Positions 13,163 to 23,964 of a DNA stretch of 64,000 bases are shown one piece after another. The notes beneath the pieces were generated by a model that saw nothing but the letters and a program-made list of their open reading frames with translations, was not told the DNA's origin and searched no databases. Positions within the stretch are counted from its first letter, which is position 1; the number at the start of each line of letters is the position of its first letter. This DNA comes from Akebia trifoliata (lineage: Eukaryota > Streptophyta > Magnoliopsida > Ranunculales > Lardizabalaceae), in assembly GCA_017979445.1 (NCBI GenBank), contig CM030714.1, positions 11,205,569 through 11,269,568 of the forward strand. Direction: 5' to 3'. The position numbers were made by a program, and so were the translations under genes.

Positions 13163-13481
13163 ATTATGTTGTATTTTAAGTATGCATTTTTTTCAAATAT
13201 TTTAATAGTGTATTAGTTCTAGTTGTATTACAATCATATGAAATTCTTTTACTACAATAATTACATACAACTTTCTGTATGTAAGAATTGTTTTTTATAA
13301 TGTTTGTTAGAGTAAAATATTTCCATGCTTTCGATTTCTTTATTTTATTTTGTCTCGATTGACCGACATCGATCCCACTAATATATGTGTCTCCAATAGA
13401 TTCACTATGAGCTTGAGAAGGTAAATGAACACTTTCTAAATTTGGTTCCTCTAATATTCTTTGCAAACGACTATTATCCAT
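13163..13481 (-). pseudogene. hAT transposase remnant, BED zinc finger N-terminus
   Basis: A minus-strand open frame of about 101 residues starts at the ATG ending at 13481. Its second half reads KSKAWKYFTL, then VCNYCSKRISY and a closing His (KYLKKMH), the C2H-type spacing of a BED finger with the expected aromatic residue before it. This is the DNA-binding N-terminus of plant hAT transposases. The frame stops just before the solo LTR at 11233-13162, and homology to the next domain resumes on its far side. Confidence 0.8.
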
Positions 13482-13809
13482 TCTATAAATAAAAAATCTA
13501 ATAATTAAGAAAAAAATAATATAATAAATTTAAACAATCAAACTTGGATTGTTGAGAGAATTAAATAATATAAGTTACGAAAATAATTGCACTAATATTA
13601 TCTTGATTTTTAGAATTGGTAGTGATATGATATTGAGATTTGAAAGTGATCTTAATCGTCAGAGTTGAGAGCGTAATTTTGATCCTTAGAGTTGAGTGTT
13701 GGGTTGAGAGAGAAATTTAATAAGAGAGATTGAGGATTTGAGGGTGGTGTTGTCATGTCTTAGACATTTTTATAGTAGACATCTAATAAGTATATTATAG
13801 TTTTAAATA

Positions 13810-14050
13810 TATATGTGGATTGGGATCCGTTGACTCTTAAGAATGACTCACGAAAAAAACACATGATCCCAACCTTTTAAACACAAAATCCAATGGTTGA
13901 GATTTATGAATATCTTGATAACACAAATCTCAAAGATACTTATCCCAAAGAGAAATCTCAATCATTGGATTTTGCATTTAAAGGGTTGGGATCATATGTT
14001 TTTTTCAAGAGTCGTTCTTAGGAGTCAAAGGGATCCTGACCTTATATATA
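13810..14050. mobile_element. Foldback MITE-like hairpin
   Basis: Arms at about 13817-13905 and 13953-14041 are reverse complements over nearly 90 bp with scattered mismatches (shared blocks ATGATCCCAACC and AAAATCCAATG). The loop is about 47 bp. AT dinucleotide runs flank both ends. A transcript through it would form a long imperfect hairpin. Confidence 0.65.
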
Positions 14051-14109
14051 TAGGGAACCGTTCAACTAACAATTTTAGGATAACAACGTTGGCTGACAAA
14101 ATTTGTCCC

Positions 14110-14395
14110 ATATGACTTAAAATTTTCAGATTGGGCTGATTTTTTGTGGGGATGATCTCTACGGTGAGGAGGTCATCCTCACTAAAAATTACATAATCCG
14201 AGACTTCCAAGTCCATCAAAAGTTGTTTACAAATTTTTTGTAAAAAATCAACAGTTCCCGATTCTAAAATAATTTTGATGGGGTTAGAAATTTCAGATTG
14301 GGATGATTTTTTATGAGGAAGATCTCCTCACCATAAATATCATCCTTACAAAAAATTAGCTCAATCCAAAATTTCTAACCTTCATAGGACAAAAG
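14110..14395. repeat. Two imperfect hairpin units of a dispersed repeat
   Basis: Two units, about 14116-14220 and 14281-14390, each carry TCAGATTGGG, a run of T, then GATGATCTC-like and complementary GATCATCC-like blocks. Each can fold on itself. The same core occurs in intron 6 of the GMI1-like gene at about 36065-36265. A non-autonomous element family is likely, but the ends are not defined. Confidence 0.5.
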
Positions 14396-15230
14396 TTTTT
14401 GCTCCATTTTGTCATCGTAAGATTATCAGTCGAATGCTCCCCATATATATAAAGTCATCTATATATATATATATATACTTTACATTATAAAATTTTGGCT
14501 AGATTATGTATATATTAAAAAATTAAAGTCTAACAACTATAATATGTATGTATTAAGAAAAAATCGTAAAATTATCAACGTCAACCGTTAGTGTCGAAAA
14601 CATTATTATTTTTTTTTTTTTTAACCAAGTACTAACTTACAACGACAAATTTTTTGTAAAAAATTTCAAAATCTTTTATAAACCGGATTTTTAGGTTTGG
14701 GTTTTTTTTTTAATATCCAGTTTTCAGACACATAAACAAAAATGAAACTTATGAGGATCTATTCAATCTTGATCTGGGTAAATTTTCGATTTCGGTCCTA
14801 ATTTTCGAGTCAAAAAATAGATTTGGTCCGATCCATTTTTCTGGATTTTTTGAACACTATTATGAACCAAAGCCAATTAGGTTGATCGAAACCCATTAAT
14901 TTCGTGTCATTTTCGAGTCGTATTTATGGGTTGTGTTAAGATCACCACCCCTAATATAAACACATCGACAAATAATTTTAAATTATTTGACTTTTACGAA
15001 ACTATATAACTCGAACAAGTTGATATGGTATCGTAGGGGACATGGTGAGATTAGACAATGTATCACTTTTAAAACCTATTAGTTACCTGGTTCGTCGAGT
15101 CATTCGATTCAAATTCGGGTTCATGGTAAGACATTCTAGAACGAATTAACTTATAGGTGTAGGTTGAGATATTTTGAAATATGTATACATATATAATAAA
15201 ATACGATGGTGGGTCCATCGATACTATAGT
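14396..15230. other. AT-rich intergenic spacer, no gene seen
   Basis: It contains a TA microsatellite near 14458-14478 and a poly-T run near 14608-14622. No domain is recognisable in either strand. Confidence 0.5.
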
Positions 15231-15680
15231 ATGGGAGATAAACATCCCCTCCAGTTACAGTAAAACAAAGGAGAGGGGTCCACAATACCTTGCATTTCCT
15301 CTCCACCCCTTCAACTATATTGTCCATCTCCTCCCCCTCCAACTTTATATCATCTAATTTTATTATCTTTCCTCTTTTATCAATTTACTACAATGATTAA
15401 TCCATTCTACCTACATTTATGAGGATAAATATCCCTTCCAACAACAGTTTTGGAATGGGATCCACACTATCCACCCCATTCATCTTAGCCCTTTCAACTT
15501 TGTTGTTTTTCCTTCTTTTTTTCCTCATTCTTTTAAAAAACATCCCACTAATTTTATTATATTTCCTTTTTTGCCCTTTTTTTAAAATTTTATTATTTTC
15601 CTCTTTCCCTAACCCAAAAGAGGATGCCTGTGAAAACATCCCATCCAACTACAGTTTTTGTGGGCTAATTTTCTAAAAAA
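15231..15680. repeat. Degenerate tandem repeat, about 200-bp period
   Basis: Three diverged copies begin near 15231, 15421 and 15630 with related openings: AACATCCCCTCCAGTTACAG, AATATCCCTTCCAACAACAG and AACATCCCATCCAACTACAG. The third copy is cut short. The strand is rich in CT. Open frames here are low-complexity and not credible genes. Confidence 0.5.
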
Positions 15681-16199
15681 AATAATATCCCAGCCCTCTT
15701 AGATTATGGTCCATATCATATTTAAAAATATATATATTGTTTTTTCTCGTATAAGGTTTTGAAAATGGACAGCTAATAAGACCCAAAATTTCAACAACAT
15801 ATTTTGTTGTCTTGGTTACTTGGCATTCTATTCATTGTTTAAAAGTGCTACAAGGTGCTACAGAGGGTCTATTTCCCTTTATTTCTAACCTTATTGAATC
15901 AGATAGTAAATCCATATAAAAAAGCACATGCATAGGACCAAATAGGGTTTCAAAAGAAAAGACATTAAAGTTTGTTAGAAGTTGCATGTTTAGAATCAAA
16001 ACTTACCATTAAATATCTTAATTTTGAAAATTGGATATTGCCGTTAGACACCATGAGTCCCATTTTGTGAAAACTCGAGAAATAAGAAAGAATTGCAATT
16101 TATGATACATCTAAAATCCAAGTTCAATGAGAACTTGTGAAATAACAAATAGAACTTGAGTTTGCCCTTTAATATTACAATCCCCCAGAAGATACGTTC

Positions 16200-16620
16200 T
16201 TAATTTTTTTTTTTTTTTTTGTATCACTTAACCTGTTTTCAATAAACTTAGTTTATTGATATGGTATCAAAGCCAACGACACATCTTCGATTCAAATCTC
16301 CAAAGGAATGGCACGGAGAAAGGACTAAGGGACCCGAAAAATGGGGTATTAATGTGAAAGTTACCACAAAGTTGAGACATAAGGGGAAAGGGAATCATAA
16401 GAAAAATGACTACTCAGGAACCTTAGAAGGGTACCTTAGTTAAATGCACTAAGGGGATAAAAAAAGGTATTAGAAAGAACCACCAAAAAGTGAGTCATCT
16501 CGGACTTCGATTGTGGAGTGCGGTGGTGTTATTATCCCGTGTTGGTTGGTTTTCTATCATTTTTTTTATGAAACTATGTAAGCCATGTAAAGTCATAACC
16601 ATCTTCTACCCATAACAACG
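16200..16620 (+). other. Possible tRNA-like retroposed sequence
   Basis: A poly-T run is followed by ATATGGTATCAAAGCC (from about 16258) and, about 30 bases on, TTCGATTCAAATCTCC, which loosely resembles an RNA polymerase III B box. This pairing recurs in plant repeats. No tail or duplication was found, so this is only a suggestion. Confidence 0.25.
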
Positions 16621-16640
16621 ATGTAATCAAACACTATTTT

Positions 16641-19341
16641 TGTAGACACCCCAATTTGCACAAACCCATTAACCAAAATCCAAAATTCTAAAATTTCAAG
16701 TTGATTTCAATTAAGAGTTTAAAACATTTCAACGAGTTTGCATTGCATAATAAATGTCACTTGACACATTTCTTCATGTATCATTTCATATTATTTTGCA
16801 TATACAAATCTTGTCCCTAGGTCATCTATGTAACCTCATCCATACCCATTTCTCTGAATCCAATTTCATGCCAGCTCCTTAATCCAAACTCATTATTCAT
16901 TAACCAATACATTCTCCATACCCTAACTCAATATTAAGCCCACCTTCAAGTCTAGTTCAAATACTCAAATCTAAACCATCTTAAGCCCATACCCAAACCT
17001 AAACCATCATAACCCAAGTCCAAAGCCATGTAAAACTCATTTTAAGCCCGTGGTCTTATACCTCCCTCAACAAAGGACACATGTGGGTCTCTCATAAGTT
17101 TCAACATCTAAGAAGACTCCTTATTAGTGGACAAACATTTTAACTTAATTGGAGAGTCATCTCTTTTTAGAAAATCCAAGACTGTCTTCCTCAAAAAGTA
17201 AGATTAAACCAAAAAGATATTTTGGTCTTTGGTAAAAATCCTTAAAGTTTGGAGAATTTTCAATCCTATACAAATAATAGGAATCTTCAAATACATACAT
17301 GGAGCTCTCATATTAGTCAATTTCAAAAATATGTATTTACCATTTCTTTGGGGGATATATACAAGAGATCTCAAGTGTACTTTTCACCTACCATCCCATT
17401 TTTACACATGTTACTCCTCTACTCATCTTTCCAAATAATTTTTCTTATCTCATCTTTATTTATCAAAAAATCAAAGATCGAGAATGTTTTTAGGGTTTCA
17501 TCTCACAAATTCCACATCTCCCTCAATGAAAATGAAAAATTCAAAAAGAAATAATTAAAACCTCATGTCTATTCTATTTATTTGTAGGATTGGATCATTT
17601 TATCCTTAAAATCTTTCTAAAAACTCTATAAATTGCCCTATTTCTTATGAGGAATTCACGCTCTTAAGTCTCATCTCTCACCTAAAACTTTACTAAAATC
17701 CCTACTCTACCTTTCTAGCCCTCTCTTAACTCAACCCCCAAATCAAGAACTTCTATCTATTTCTCAACTTTCAACCAACAACCTTCACCTTCTTTAACCT
17801 TCTACCCTCAACAAAAACTCCCAACCTTCAAGTTATTTCTTTCAAGACTCAACATCATTCAAAAACATCAAGAGATAAGGTGAGTATAGATTATGACTTT
17901 TATTTAAGTACTTGCATTTTCTATTCTCAACCTCTATTTATTTTTATGTTTTAGAAAGCCTTTAGGATGTAATGCACATCCTCTCCTATCTTCGGTAGAT
18001 TGGACTTTGGTTCGACGAAAAATGTAGGTGTTGAAACCTTCTTTTCCTTATGATATATCTCATGTATTGTATTATACACAATGTACCCACTTATATATGC
18101 TTGACAATGATGAATAAATGTGTCACTCTCTTGTTGGGGTTAAAACACTAAGTTTCTACCCTTGCATACATGCATTAAGATTGTGATATTAAGAAACTCT
18201 ACTATAGAGTCTCTCTAAAAAACTTAAACCAACATTCCTACTAATAAAAATAATGTAGACTATATGGATTATAATTTTTGCAATATGTAGACTATATGGA
18301 TTATAATTTTTGTAATATCTCACATTAACATTAAAGCCCTCTTCAAGGATACATTTTCACATATTGCACACACCACCTCTAAACATACATTTTCATGCAT
18401 TTTTAGGGTATGTTTGATTGCATGGAAAGTCACTTTCCATGAATTTGAAATCAATGGAAAATTAGTTGTGGAAAATAGGTAGGATTGGAAAATCAAATTC
18501 CATTGTTTGATTTCACTTGGATAAAATCATGAAAAAATATGAGAAAAAAGAAGAAAAAGAGAAGGAGAAAGAAGATGAGAGGAGGGGGAGAGGAAGAAGA
18601 AGATGACGAGGAAGAGGGAGGGGGAGGATGTGGCGACGAAGGTGATGGTGGCGACGACGGTGACGGTGGCAGTGGCGACGGAGGTAAGTGAGGAAGATGG
18701 GGGGAGAACGTGGTGGTGGTGGTGGCGGAGGAAGTGAGGGATGGAGAAGAAGGAGAAGAAGAAAAATAAGAAGAAGAGAGAGAGAATGTGGTCGGAGACG
18801 GAGCCGACGATGATGGCAAGGTTAGTGTAATGGTGGTGGTGGTGGTAGTGGTGGTGGTAGGGAAGAATTGAGGATGGAAAATATGGGTGGATTTCATTTT
18901 CCCACCCATATGGGTGGGCAAGTGAAATTCATGATTTAGTGGATTTTTTGAATGGGGTGGAAAATGAATTTTCATTTCCATGTGCAATCAAACATTTGAA
19001 AAATGTCATTTTCCATGAAAATTGATTTTCCACCCTATTTTCCATGTGCAATCAAACATACCCTTATTTTTTTTTAATTTATTCAAAGGATTTACCAAGT
19101 TTCAAGGTAACCACCTTTGGCGGAGAAGATGTGGTACTTAACACCTTCTTCATCCTTTAATCGGACCTTCCTTCTTATATCTTAGGTAGACCATGCCTTT
19201 TGCATACATGAGAGTTACTACAATGATAAACAATTTTCAAAATCAGTTTGGAAGTCCATTCACACCCATTTCCAAAAAAAAATGGTGGGGACTCTTAATA
19301 ATGTAGCATTGAAATCTTATAAAGAATATCTCATGTTTACA
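16641..19341 (+). mobile_element. Probable solo LTR (TGTAGACACC family) interrupted by a MITE
   Basis: It begins TGTAGACACCCC and ends TGTTTACA. Flanking 5-mers are ATTTT and GTTTT, a plausible aged duplication. Removing the MITE at 18406-19063 and one TTA leaves about 2,040 bp, close to the 1,930 bp of the LTR at 11233. A PBS-like TGGTGGGGACTC lies at 19283-19294, 47 bp before the end, as in its relatives. No coding region is visible. Confidence 0.65.
18406..19063. mobile_element. Tourist-like MITE with a purine triplet core
   Basis: The ends are GGGTATGTTTGATTGCA and its complement, and the unit is flanked by TTA on both sides (18403-18405, 19064-19066). The interior from about 18540 to 18860 is GAA/GGA/GGT triplet-rich. 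The opposite strand therefore reads as a 164-residue Ser/Pro/Thr-rich open frame, which is composition and not a gene. A related unit in reverse orientation lies at 43036-43490. Confidence 0.8.
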
Positions 19342-19470
19342 GTTTTAATGTGATTTCCATTATTAATGAAATTTTAATTTTGTGTCTTTTTTCTAAAATA
19401 AATCAAGGTTATGACTTTGTGCTATGGTATGGATCCTTTAGATTCGTAATATAGGAGATTTCATTGAACT

Positions 19471-21434
19471 TGTCATACATGGTTTTAAAAATAGGTTTTT
19501 AATCAAGGTTATTTGATTTTTGAGTTCAAAAGATCAATACTATGTGGATTGGAGTCGCCACCATTCGTTTCTAGAAAATGATGTAAAATGTGAATGGCCA
19601 CCTAGAAATTAGTTTTGAAAATCGATTTTCGTATCTTAATGACTATTGTATGGATAAAGGCAAGGTCTATTAGAGTCTTGGTAATGGATTCGATTAGAGA
19701 GCAGGGAAGGTGTTAGGCACTCTTCTTTCTACCTTACGTGATAACCTTGAAAACATAGTCATTTTTTTAAAAATAAAATGAGAAAGAAAATATGAGAAAA
19801 CACAATTTGTACCATTGAGTGCAAAGGACATTAATATTGGTCTAGATCACGAGGATCACCTCATCAAGAGAAGACAATATAATCATGTCTTGCCTCAAGA
19901 ACATACATTTTGAAAAATATATGGACTTTGATGATTATAGGCCTACTCTTATAAAATGAAGAGGGCCCAATTACCTTTAGTTCAAAACAATTTTAGTGAT
20001 GTGTGTAAGTTGTGAGTATTGATTTAAGAAAATAAAATGTTATTTTGAAGAGAGCTTCAGAGCCTAAAATTTCGATCGAATGAAGTTCAATCTACCGAGA
20101 ATAAGTGAGGGTGTTAATTACATCCTAAGATCTTTTAAACCAACATTTAAGAAGGAAAATGGAAAGGAGATGGAGACGGGAGGACAAAATCAAAATCCTA
20201 TTGTAACCCAACTTGTGAACTTTGACTTATTTTTCTTATTTCCTTATTCTTTCTAGGTCCTTGATTAAATTCTTTTTCTTTTGTGGTAGGACTTATAAGA
20301 TGGAGAAAAGAGAGTAAGGAAATAGAGAAGAATAAAGGGGATTTGAGTACCAAAATTGCAAGAGTTTAGAATTTTTGATAGGGGGTTGATAGCATTGGAT
20401 TTTTCATGGGAGAATGAAGCTTTTATAAAGGTTTGGGGGTGACTTTTTGGGTTTAAAGGGATCAAGATGAAAGGTAAGGGGAAATGACATGGATTTTTAA
20501 GATAAAATATTTGAAATTTGAGGTTAAGAAACGGTAAATGTGAAAAAATGGATTTTTTTATAACTAAAATCTATGGATAAAATCCAAATGGGTTGGTTTA
20601 ACAACCCATACCCAAGGTTGAGTGATAGTTAAGATGTGTAGTTGTTTAGTTGAGAAAATGATTAATATAAGATGTTATATAATTTGATGGGACGGTGAGT
20701 GTAACGATGACATATGACAAAAGAGTATGAATATGTAGGTTAGGTGAGTTAATTAAGGGAATGGAGAGTGATATAGCATAGGGTAAGTTGTGATGGAGTT
20801 TTGGTTTAGGTTAGGTATGACATGTGGTGTGGGGTGAGATATGGATTGTGTAGCTTTTGAGGATGATGATGAGGTTGGTTGGAATGAATTTAGAAGGTTG
20901 ATTGTTGTAATGACATGTGTCCACCTCTTTTAAGAATGAGGTTTTGATGCTTTGTGGGACCTTGACTTTGCTCAAATGAACATGAATTTTTAGGATAGTG
21001 CTGGATTTGGACTTTAGTTAGAGATATGTTTAGGTATGGCTTTGTGGATGGTCTATGGGTAAGTTGGCTTAGGTTTTAATTGAATGGACTTTTGTATATT
21101 GGATTTAGAAGTAAGTTTAGGAATGGTGGGTTTTGGAATTGGCTAAAGATTGAGAACAAAATTGGGGCTAGGTTTAGATTAGGGATTGATTTGGGAAATT
21201 GATTTAGGGTAGGATTTGAAATAGGTTTATGAATGATGGGCTTAAGAATGGACACATGAGTATAATGGTTTTAAAGAGATATTATTTGTGAGTCAATGAG
21301 CCAAATAGGGGTCCTACGTTTTTATTTAAAGAAGATTGGACTTTTTAGAAAATTGGGCTTGGAGGTCTTTTTATTGAAAAATACACTTTTATGGGTCTCC
21401 TCAATGTGGGCCCATGCAAATTGGGGTATCTACT
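19471..21434 (-). mobile_element. Probable solo LTR, TGTAGACACC family
   Basis: On the minus strand it starts near 21434 with GTAGATACCCCAATTTGCA and ends near 19471 with TGTATGACA. The PBS-like TGGCGACTCC (complement at 19551-19560) lies 80 bp before the end. The length of 1,964 bp matches its relatives. The 5-mers flanking it (GAACT, GATGC) do not match well, so its boundaries are less sure. It points toward the LTR at 16641-19341 with 129 bp between them. Confidence 0.6.
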
Positions 21435-21851
21435 GATGCCTAGTTGACTCATTTGAATCATCTCATTTCGAAAAGGAGATATGCGTGGATAGATAGGATT
21501 TCAACGAAAGATCTTCAAAAGGAAAGATGTGCAATTATTTTTAATTTCAACGAAAGATTTTCCAAATGAAAGATATGCGGAAATGTATAATTTAAAAAAT
21601 GATCCCATTCGAGAATATAATAGGGAACTATAACAGTACTTTTTATAAATTTTAAAATTGGCCCAAATAATGATATTACCATGACTCGATATTCTTGATT
21701 ACCGTTACTCTTTCACACACTTTTTAAATACGCCAATAAATATTTTAGGCCAAAATTTTTCATGGATGATTTGGATATTAAAATCACATGAGGTCAACAC
21801 GGAGGACTTCTTTGGTGCTTAATAATTGGAAAAATTATTCAAAGGACCTTG

Positions 21852-22348
21852 GCAGAAGGATTTCTTTCTATTTAGTCCCTAAGTTTTAGGACTTCTCTTA
21901 ATAGTCTACTCAGTAAATTTTTTATTTCTAAACTGTCCTTGAACCCCACTCTACATATCTCTTTTGATTGAAATGTCGAAAGTGTCCTAACCATTGAAAC
22001 TCACCATTTTCATTAAAAAAAAAGATTTTTGGCATTTCAATCGAGTTTTAGAGACTCCATTTCGATGAAAATGATTTGACAAGGAAGAAGAAGCCATTTT
22101 CAAGTATCTTGAAGATGTATGTAAAAAACTAGGATTTTTTCAATGTCTTGACTTCGTTTTGGATGAAAATCGCTCATTTGAGTCTTTTGCTTGGAATCAT
22201 TTATACAACTCATTATGTCAAGTTTTTAGTCAATCTTTCATGTATTTTACTTGAAAAAGCTCAAAAAACGAAAATTGGTGGATTTTACTAACTTCGAGCT
22301 CACCACTTTTTATTGTCAAGTTCAACATTTATTTTGTTAAGTTGAACA

Positions 22349-22379
<31 letters not shown>

Positions 22380-22793
22380 TTTATTATTTTTAAATTGTCG
22401 AACTTAACAATAAAAATTGGTGAGCTTGATAATAAATAAAAATGGTGAGGTCGACAATAAATAAAAATTGGTGAGCTCGACATTATATAAAGTTTTTTGA
22501 ATCTCAGTTTCGTTTTTCATTTTTGTTATAAATTGTCAAAATAAAATTTAAAAATTAGAAGTATATCATTTCATTTGCCATCATTCACGATAAAAAACCG
22601 TCGAAAATGATTGGCATCGCTATTGGTTAACTTAAGCATATGAAGAAAAATGAAAAAAGGGTAATTTGGGTATTTCAAAAACATTATAACCTAAGATGAG
22701 GTTGAGAGACCACTAAGAAATAAAAAATTTACTAATTGGACTATCAAGCAACCGCATAAAACTTAGGGACTAATTAGAAAGAAATCCTTCTGC
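21852..22793. mobile_element. Long-TIR non-autonomous element
   Basis: The left end, GCAGAAGGATTTCTTTCTA, and the following 70-80 bases (AGTCCCTAAGTTTTA, AGTAAATTTTTTATTTCT) reappear as reverse complement at the right end. Inside is a TTA microsatellite at about 22351-22391, flanked by diverged inverted copies of a TTGGTGAGCTCGAC-like sequence. No transposase is present. Long inverted repeats suggest a Mutator-like derivative. No target duplication is evident. Confidence 0.65.
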
Positions 22794-23625
22794 TAGGGCT
22801 CTTTAAGTAATTTTCTCTTAATATTTTGATCCACTACTTTCTAAACCAACATACCAAAAATAATCTTGATTGGAGATTAATATTTGAAAAGCCCAAGATG
22901 AATTCTTCTTAAACAAAATGCTTGCAAAGAGGTAGGCCAAACATTTTTGACCAGTGGACCCAAACTTCCTTCCACATGTCCTGCAAAGAGACTGGAATTC
23001 GTTTTGATTACCAACTCCCTGGTGTACATGTCAAGAATATCCATCCCGCACTTGCCAGCTGGGTCCCACATTAAAGTATGTCTACGTGTCAGCAAAATAG
23101 AACCACCCATTGCACCTATCTTACATATTAAGTAAGAGAGTTTCTATTAAAACATAAAATTTTACTTACAACACACCAATTTAAGGTAAATTCAAAAGGA
23201 TTGGTGTGTTATAAGTGAAAGATAGTGTGCCAATAGAATATGTCATTAAGAAAATATTGGTTTAATTTTCAGTTTCACCAAGAAGGCGCTTTGCATTTCC
23301 TCAGTCTTCACTCTCCGTACTTCCAGATACCCAAATTCGGAATTCGGAGCAAAAAACAGCAAAAACTCTAAATTCTGAGCAAAAACCCTAACCCTAAGAG
23401 TTCTCGAAGGCGATCGAAAGTTTTCGCATTTCTCCACAGCTTCAAAGCTCATTCATCATTTTTACCACAAGATCTTTCTAAAAAAGGTTACAATCTCTTT
23501 TCTACAAGCTCTTGATCGGCATTTCTATCTCTTTCAGAGGTTTAATCTGCACTTCTATAGATATTTATGCTCTAATGTGAGATTTTCGACTTAAATTGAA
23601 CTTCCTCTGTTTTGTTTTAGTGGAA
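22794..23625 (+). promoter_or_regulatory. Promoter and 5' leader region of the GMI1-like gene
   Basis: A hairpin with arms at 23162-23180 and 23200-23219 (core ACACACCAAT) lies about 430 bases before the ATG. An excellent splice acceptor, CTTCCTCTGTTTTGTTTTAG, ends at 23620, just before the ATG at 23626. This suggests a leader intron; its donor is not certain. No clear TATA box was identified. Confidence 0.45.
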
Positions 23626-23964
23626 ATGGGGCAGAGGAGGCTTGGGAAGAGACCTCATTCTGAATTAACGGAGGTGTTGGATGATGTAGAAAGGGTTTAC
23701 AAGTTCAAGATATTGTTACCTAACGGTGCAAGTATGGGATTAACTTTTCATGAACCAAAGGACGAAATGCAGCTCGACGAATTCGTCGAATCGCTTAAAC
23801 ATGAGTACTTTAAAACTGTGAAATCGGAAGGATCGAAGCCGAAGAGGCGAATATTGTGGAAAAACAAAGAAATTTTCTTGGAAGATGTTTTTGGTAACAA
23901 GATAAGAACAAAATTCTCTTTCAAACGTTTCAGTCCCAATAAATGTTATTTGATTAAACTTCAT
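23626..23964 (+). CDS. GMI1-like exon 1 (residues 1-113)
   Basis: It opens [16 protein letters not shown] and runs through [17 protein letters not shown] to [11 protein letters not shown], ending at a GTGAGT donor in phase 0. This N-terminal segment precedes the ATPase and resembles the [14 protein letters not shown] start of GMI1. The upstream open frame is not used because an acceptor site ends just before this ATG. Confidence 0.9.

Noticed and set aside
18493..18987. 164-residue Ser/Pro/Thr-rich open frame
   Set aside because: It comes from triplet repeats in a MITE with TTA target duplications; no start context or conserved domain.
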